Assembly (NCBI GenBank): GCA_003258725.1
Contig: QHMG01000004.1
Span: 62,001-126,000 of the forward strand
Length of the DNA: 64,000 nucleotides
Direction: 5' to 3'
Source: Candidatus Melainabacteria bacterium
GTDB taxonomy: Bacteria; Cyanobacteriota; Vampirovibrionia; Gastranaerophilales; Gastranaerophilaceae
The first letter of the stretch is position 1. Every line of letters starts with the position of its first letter. Made by a program: the position numbers and the translations under genes. The notes under the pieces were generated by a model. The model had not been told where the DNA came from. It did not search any database and saw nothing but the letters and a program-made list of their open reading frames with translations. Below, one piece after another: positions 60,140 to 64,000 of this stretch.

Positions 60140-61609
60140 TTATTTTTTGAATACCCAATAATCCTTGTTTAATAATATTAAGAACGGTACTAATTCTAAA
60201 CGACCAATTAACATATTAAACATAAAGATTATTTTTGTTAAATCGTGTAAGCTTTCATAATTACCCATAGGTCCAAGAGTGCTACCAAAAGCGGGACCGA
60301 TAATACTTAGGGTTGAGAAAGAACCTGTAAAACCAATTACAGCGTTGTTTTCAATGAAGGAAACTGTAATTGAAGATATAATCAAAATAGTTACATAAAA
60401 GATTACAAACCCAATGATTTGAGCAATAATTTCAGGTGCAACTGTTGCTCTATCAAGTTTGATAGTTACAACAGCGTTAGGGTGTAAGAATTTTATAATC
60501 TCTCTTTTCAAATATTTGAATACGATTAATGCCCTCATAATCTTGATACCACCACCAGTAGAACCTGCAGATGAACCAACCAAGATTGCGATTAACAAAA
60601 TTATTTGAGCTGAAATTGCCCAATATGTGTAATCACAACATGCAAAGCCTGTTGAGGTCATTAAACTTACGACTGTGAATACAATGTTTGTCAAGTTAAT
60701 AAATGAAAATTCGTTTGATGTATTCCAAAAGAATAAAGCAATTAAGACTGATACGACAAGGATAATTCCTACGTATGTTTTAAATTCTTCATTGTGAAAA
60801 ATCATTCTCCATTTTAATTGAGTTATAACTCTGTAAACAAGTGCCAAGTTGCAACCAGAGAAGAACATAAATACAATTACAATCCAAGTTATAGGCAATG
60901 AGTGATATCCAGCGATTGAAAACTCGTTAGGAGACGTGCCTCCTGATGAAATTGTAGAAAATGCGTTACAAATTGCGTCAAACAAAGGCATTTTGAAATA
61001 CACTAACAAGCCAATTTCGATTAAAGTTAAAACAATATATAACCCCCACAACGCAATGGCAGTATTTTTAATACGAGGTGTTAACTTGTCCTCAGTTGGT
61101 CCAGGAGCTTCAGCAAAGAACATTTGACGTCCTGCGATTGCAAATTGCGGTAAAATCGCAATGAACAGTAGGATAATTCCCATACCACCTAACCATTGAG
61201 TGAACGAACGCCAGAAAAATAGCGTATGTGGGTAGTTGTAATGAGTTAAAATAGTTGCGCCTGTTGTTGTAATTCCAGAAATTCCCTCAAAGAAAGAATC
61301 AATTATTCCAAAGTTGAAAAATAGGTATGGAATACTTGCAATAACTGCAAAAATTAACCACGATAAAAGAACTGTAGCAAGCCCTTCAGCTTTTTTAATA
61401 TCAGTCATTTTTTTATCTTTGGTTAAAAAGTGGTTTACGATAAGTTTAAAAAATCCACCCAAAAGCATTGCACTAAGCCCTGTTGCAACAAACGGCAAAA
61501 TGCAATTAGTTTCGTTGTAAATTAATGCAACGATTGCTGGCAGTAAAGTTACAAGCCCAATGCAAATAAATACGAAGGAAACAGCGTTAAATAGGTAACT
61601 TAATCTCAT
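60140..61609 (-). CDS. trkH: Potassium uptake protein TrkH
   Basis: A 489-residue membrane protein with the four-fold pore repeat of SKT transporters: GISGITTTGATILTHYNYP (first selectivity segment), CNAFSTISSGGTSPNEFSI, VVSLMTSTGFACCDYTYW and GSFSTLSIIGPAFGSTLGPMGNY. The last repeat lacks part of the usual TVGLSxG sequence but has Gly at the pore position. Takes up K+ with TrkA. It lies immediately after trkA (1-nt gap) on the minus strand. Confidence 0.93.
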   Translation of the reverse strand: MRLSYLFNAVSFVFICIGLVTLLPAIVALIYNETNCILPFVATGLSAMLLGGFFKLIVNHFLTKDKKMTDIKKAEGLATVLLSWLIFAVIASIPYLFFNFGIIDSFFEGISGITTTGATILTHYNYPHTLFFWRSFTQWLGGMGIILLFIAILPQFAIAGRQMFFAEAPGPTEDKLTPRIKNTAIALWGLYIVLTLIEIGLLVYFKMPLFDAICNAFSTISSGGTSPNEFSIAGYHSLPITWIVIVFMFFSGCNLALVYRVITQLKWRMIFHNEEFKTYVGIILVVSVLIALFFWNTSNEFSFINLTNIVFTVVSLMTSTGFACCDYTYWAISAQIILLIAILVGSSAGSTGGGIKIMRALIVFKYLKREIIKFLHPNAVVTIKLDRATVAPEIIAQIIGFVIFYVTILIISSITVSFIENNAVIGFTGSFSTLSIIGPAFGSTLGPMGNYESLHDLTKIIFMFNMLIGRLELVPFLILLNKDYWVFKK

Positions 61610-61610
61610 A

Positions 61611-62951
61611 TTATCCTACCTTAAAAAAGTCCTTAATCTTTTGTGCATCTTCGTTCTTTGTGAAGATTAAAACATCGTCACCAGCCATAATCAAGGTGTC
61701 ACCCTTTGGAATTATAACTCTGTTTTTGCGGTTTACCATACAAATTACCGCACGAGTCGGAAGTTTCAATTCCATAAGTTTCTTTGTTTCAAAGTTTTCA
61801 GGGATTTCGATATCCAAAACCTCAGCCTTACCTTGTTCTACGGTTGCTAAAATACCGATATTTGTTTCGCTAAACTCATTTTTAATTTCGTGAAGTGCCG
61901 CAAATTTAGTAGAAACAGCAATATCAATACCAACTTGCTCAAATAACGGAATATTTAAGAACTTTGTAACCCTCGCAACAACACGTTTTACGCCAAGTTG
62001 TTTAGCTAAAAGCGAACATAACAAATTCTTTTCATCACTGTTTGTAACGCTGATTAAAACGTCTGAATCTCCTATGTCTTCTTCGTTTAGAAGCTCTAAG
62101 TTAGTTCCGTCACCGTTAATAATAAGGGTGTTTGTTAAAGTTTCTGATAAAAATTCGCAACGAGTTTCGTTCTTTTCAATGATTTTAACTTTCATTTTTA
62201 AAGATTCTAAGTCTCGAGCAAGCATTAAACCTACATTGCCACCGCCAATGATAGTAACAGTTTTAGTTGAATTTTTTTCATGAAAGAATTTACCAGCCAA
62301 AATATCTAATGAATGTGAAGACCCCATAAATATTGCTTTATCGCCTTCTTGTAAAACTGTTTCACCATAAGGGATAGAAAGTTCACCCTCACGAGTTAAA
62401 CCAACAATAAGTGTTTCTGCTGGAAATCCGCAATCTTTTACCTTTTTGTCAACAAGAACAGAATGTTTTTCAAGTTTGTATTCCAAAAGTTTAGCTTTGC
62501 CGTTTGCAAAGTTTTCAACATCTAGAGCCTTTGCAACGGTAACAATTCTAAAAATTTCTTTTGTTAAAAGTTCTTCTGGCCAAATGATTGAATCAATAGC
62601 GAAGGTCGATAACCCTTCTGAATCTTTTAAAGCCAAGAAGGATTTTTTATATTCTTCATGGTTTACAAAGCAAATTGTTTTTACGCCAGACATTTTTTTT
62701 GCAATTCCGCAAGCAACAATGTTTGCATCATCAAGTGCTGTACAAGCAATAAAAACATCGGCTTGAGTAATTCCAGCTTTGCGTAAAATATCCACATCGG
62801 CAGCTGTACCGCATATAAAACTTATATCTAATTTGTCAAAATCATCTGATTTATTTGTCTCATTATCAATTACAATAACGTCGTTTTGTTGATAAAACTC
62901 GTTTGCAATCAAATAACCAAATTCACTTGCGCCGTAAATAATAATTTTCAT
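61611..62951 (-). CDS. trkA: Trk system NAD-binding regulator TrkA
   Basis: Start at ATG 62951 (MKIIIYGASEFGYLIANEF); a start at 62969 adds six unlikely residues. The 446-residue cytoplasmic protein has two RCK modules, each an NAD-binding Rossmann domain (GASEFG near 7-12; TIIGGGNVGLMLARDL near 230) and a TrkA_C domain. The first glycine motif GxSxFG is a variant of GxGxxG. It gates TrkH in response to nucleotides. A minus-strand TATATT lies 6 nt upstream, suggesting a leaderless mRNA. Confidence 0.94.
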   Translation of the reverse strand: MKIIIYGASEFGYLIANEFYQQNDVIVIDNETNKSDDFDKLDISFICGTAADVDILRKAGITQADVFIACTALDDANIVACGIAKKMSGVKTICFVNHEEYKKSFLALKDSEGLSTFAIDSIIWPEELLTKEIFRIVTVAKALDVENFANGKAKLLEYKLEKHSVLVDKKVKDCGFPAETLIVGLTREGELSIPYGETVLQEGDKAIFMGSSHSLDILAGKFFHEKNSTKTVTIIGGGNVGLMLARDLESLKMKVKIIEKNETRCEFLSETLTNTLIINGDGTNLELLNEEDIGDSDVLISVTNSDEKNLLCSLLAKQLGVKRVVARVTKFLNIPLFEQVGIDIAVSTKFAALHEIKNEFSETNIGILATVEQGKAEVLDIEIPENFETKKLMELKLPTRAVICMVNRKNRVIIPKGDTLIMAGDDVLIFTKNEDAQKIKDFFKVG

Positions 62952-62957
62952 ACGGTG

Positions 62958-62963
62958 AATATA
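62958..62963 (-). promoter_or_regulatory. -10 box of trkA, leaderless
   Basis: Minus-strand TATATT, 6 nt before the trkA ATG; TTTATT 17 nt further upstream. Confidence 0.4.
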
Positions 62964-63134
62964 ACGCAAACATGTTAAAAAATAAACCCATAATAAAATT
63001 TCTCAAACACTTAAACCCTCAAACCCTCTAAAACTCATGCTTGAATTTTAACTTTTTTATGTGATGATATAATTAAGGCTAATTATAAAATAGCAAAGTA
63101 CAATATTATAAAAAGATGAAAAGGAATTAAAGAA

Positions 63135-64000
63135 ATGCCAAGAAAGACACCTTTAGAAAAAATTAGAAACATTGGTATTGCAGCCCACATTGATGCTGGT
63201 AAAACAACTACAACAGAACGTATTTTGTTTTACACAGGTAAAACTCACAAAATCGGTGAAGTACACGATGGCGCAGCAGTAACAGACTTTATGGATCAAG
63301 AACGTGAACGTGGTATCACAATTCAATCAGCAGCAGTAACAGCTACTTGGAAAGGTCATCAATTGAATATTATTGATACCCCTGGCCACGTTGACTTTAC
63401 AGTTGAAGTAGAACGTTCATTACGTGTATTAGACGGCGAAGTTGCTGTATTCTGTGCAGTAGGTGGTGTTCAATCACAATCTGAAACAGTTTGGCGTCAA
63501 GCAAACCGTTACGAAGTTCCTCGTATCGTGTTCGTAAACAAAATGGACAGAACAGGTGCTGATTTTTATCGTGTATTAAATCAAATTAGAGATAGATTAA
63601 GAGCAAATGCTTTTGCTATCCAAGTTCCTATCGGTGCTGAAGATAAAATGCAAGGTATCATTGATTTGATTGAAATGAAAGCAGAAATCTACAGAGATGA
63701 TTTAGGTAAACAAATTGATATCTTCGATGTTGATACTTGTGATGAAATCTCTCAAGAACTAAAAGACAAAGCTCATCAATACAGAGAGGAATTGGTTGAG
63801 GCTATTGCCGGTGAAGATGATGCGTTAATGGAAAAATATTTTGAAGATCCAGAAAGCATTACAGTTCCTGAATTAAAAGCAGTATTAAGAAAAGCAACTT
63901 GTGCAAACAAAATTGTTCCTGTAACTTGCGGTACTGCATTTAAGAACAAAGGTGTTCAAATGTTATTGGATAACGTTGTAGATTATTTACCATCTCCAAT
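63135..64000 (+). CDS. fusA: Elongation factor G, 5' part (runs off the window)
   Basis: An open frame from ATG 63135 (AAGGAA upstream) to the window end, 288 complete codons. MPRKTPLEKIRNIGIAAHIDAGKTTTTERILFYTG holds the G1 loop, DQERERGITIQSAA the switch I Thr, DTPGHVDFTVEVERSLRVLDG the G3 motif and NKMDRTGADF the G4 motif. It catalyses ribosomal translocation. rpsL and rpsG, which normally precede fusA, are absent; trkA lies upstream in the opposite direction, so this is a relocated or second fusA. The 3' part is outside the window. Confidence 0.95.
   Translation, partial: MPRKTPLEKIRNIGIAAHIDAGKTTTTERILFYTGKTHKIGEVHDGAAVTDFMDQERERGITIQSAAVTATWKGHQLNIIDTPGHVDFTVEVERSLRVLDGEVAVFCAVGGVQSQSETVWRQANRYEVPRIVFVNKMDRTGADFYRVLNQIRDRLRANAFAIQVPIGAEDKMQGIIDLIEMKAEIYRDDLGKQIDIFDVDTCDEISQELKDKAHQYREELVEAIAGEDDALMEKYFEDPESITVPELKAVLRKATCANKIVPVTCGTAFKNKGVQMLLDNVVDYLPSP

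Noticed and set aside
1..64000. CRISPR arrays, tRNA or rRNA genes, insertion sequences, prophage
   Set aside because: No regularly spaced repeats, cloverleaf candidates, rRNA motifs, transposase or phage structural genes were seen.

Overview
This window is AT-rich (roughly two-thirds A+T by eye), densely coding chromosomal DNA from a Gram-negative-type (diderm) bacterium. Support for an outer membrane comes from a TolC/HlyD/MacB-type tripartite pump, an MlaD/MCE-domain protein and ADP-heptose-type glycosyltransferases. Several features point to a non-photosynthetic cyanobacterial relative (Vampirovibrionia/Melainabacteria, probably Gastranaerophilales). These are the prepilin N-terminus FTLAETLIVMGIIGVVAALTIP, a cyanobacterial-style histidine kinase, a HEAT-repeat protein, a cyanobacterial-style metzincin motif, and many soluble proteins with a short N-terminal hydrophobic-x-F tag. 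The taxon is inferred from these features and was not tested by a search. No rRNA, tRNA, CRISPR array, insertion sequence or prophage block is visible.

Layout. 0-6 kb: a TPR/GT9 glycosyltransferase, a SIMPL protein, the rfbCBA dTDP-sugar operon, a nitrilase-family amidase and a TPR protein. 6-11 kb: an M2-like zinc peptidase followed by two tandem paralogous beta-repeat proteins, then a metzincin-TPR protease. 11-20 kb: a MATE exporter, a 5'-nucleotidase-like phosphoesterase and a four-gene efflux operon. 20-31 kb: upp, an MCE protein, a degenerate HerA-like protein, ribF, a formyltransferase, a GNAT, a UlaG-like hydrolase, ribD, and hom-thrC. 31-37 kb: miaB, comM, a candidate type I toxin-antitoxin locus, an alpha-glucan phosphorylase-like protein and a GT9. 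37-44 kb: an L,D-transpeptidase, a broken RHH antitoxin, a pseudopilin, groESL, grpE, dnaJ and a beta-propeller. 44-52 kb: an O-methyltransferase, der, mazG, a wHTH plus DUF262-like pair, a soluble histidine kinase and a HEAT protein. 52-64 kb: a U32 protein, a YqeG phosphatase, an AICARFT-like paralog, an MFS transporter, alr, lpd, lipA, trkA/trkH and the start of fusA.

The most interesting signals are as follows. First, between comM and the phosphorylase-like gene there is a 24-residue hydrophobic ORF with a near-perfect Shine-Dalgarno. It is overlapped on the opposite strand by a strong promoter and a terminator that define a ~105-nt antisense RNA, which is a textbook type I toxin-antitoxin layout. 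Second, at least eleven genes have a -10 hexamer ending 6-7 nt before the ATG and no Shine-Dalgarno, so leaderless transcription appears to be common in this genome. Third, several enzyme-family proteins have lost expected catalytic residues: the phosphorylase-like protein has Ser at the PLP-lysine position, the AICARFT paralog has Val in place of the catalytic His, the HerA-like protein has no Walker A, and the DUF262 protein has a degraded DGQQR motif. Fourth, unrelated soluble enzymes share a short N-terminal tag that may be a sorting signal.
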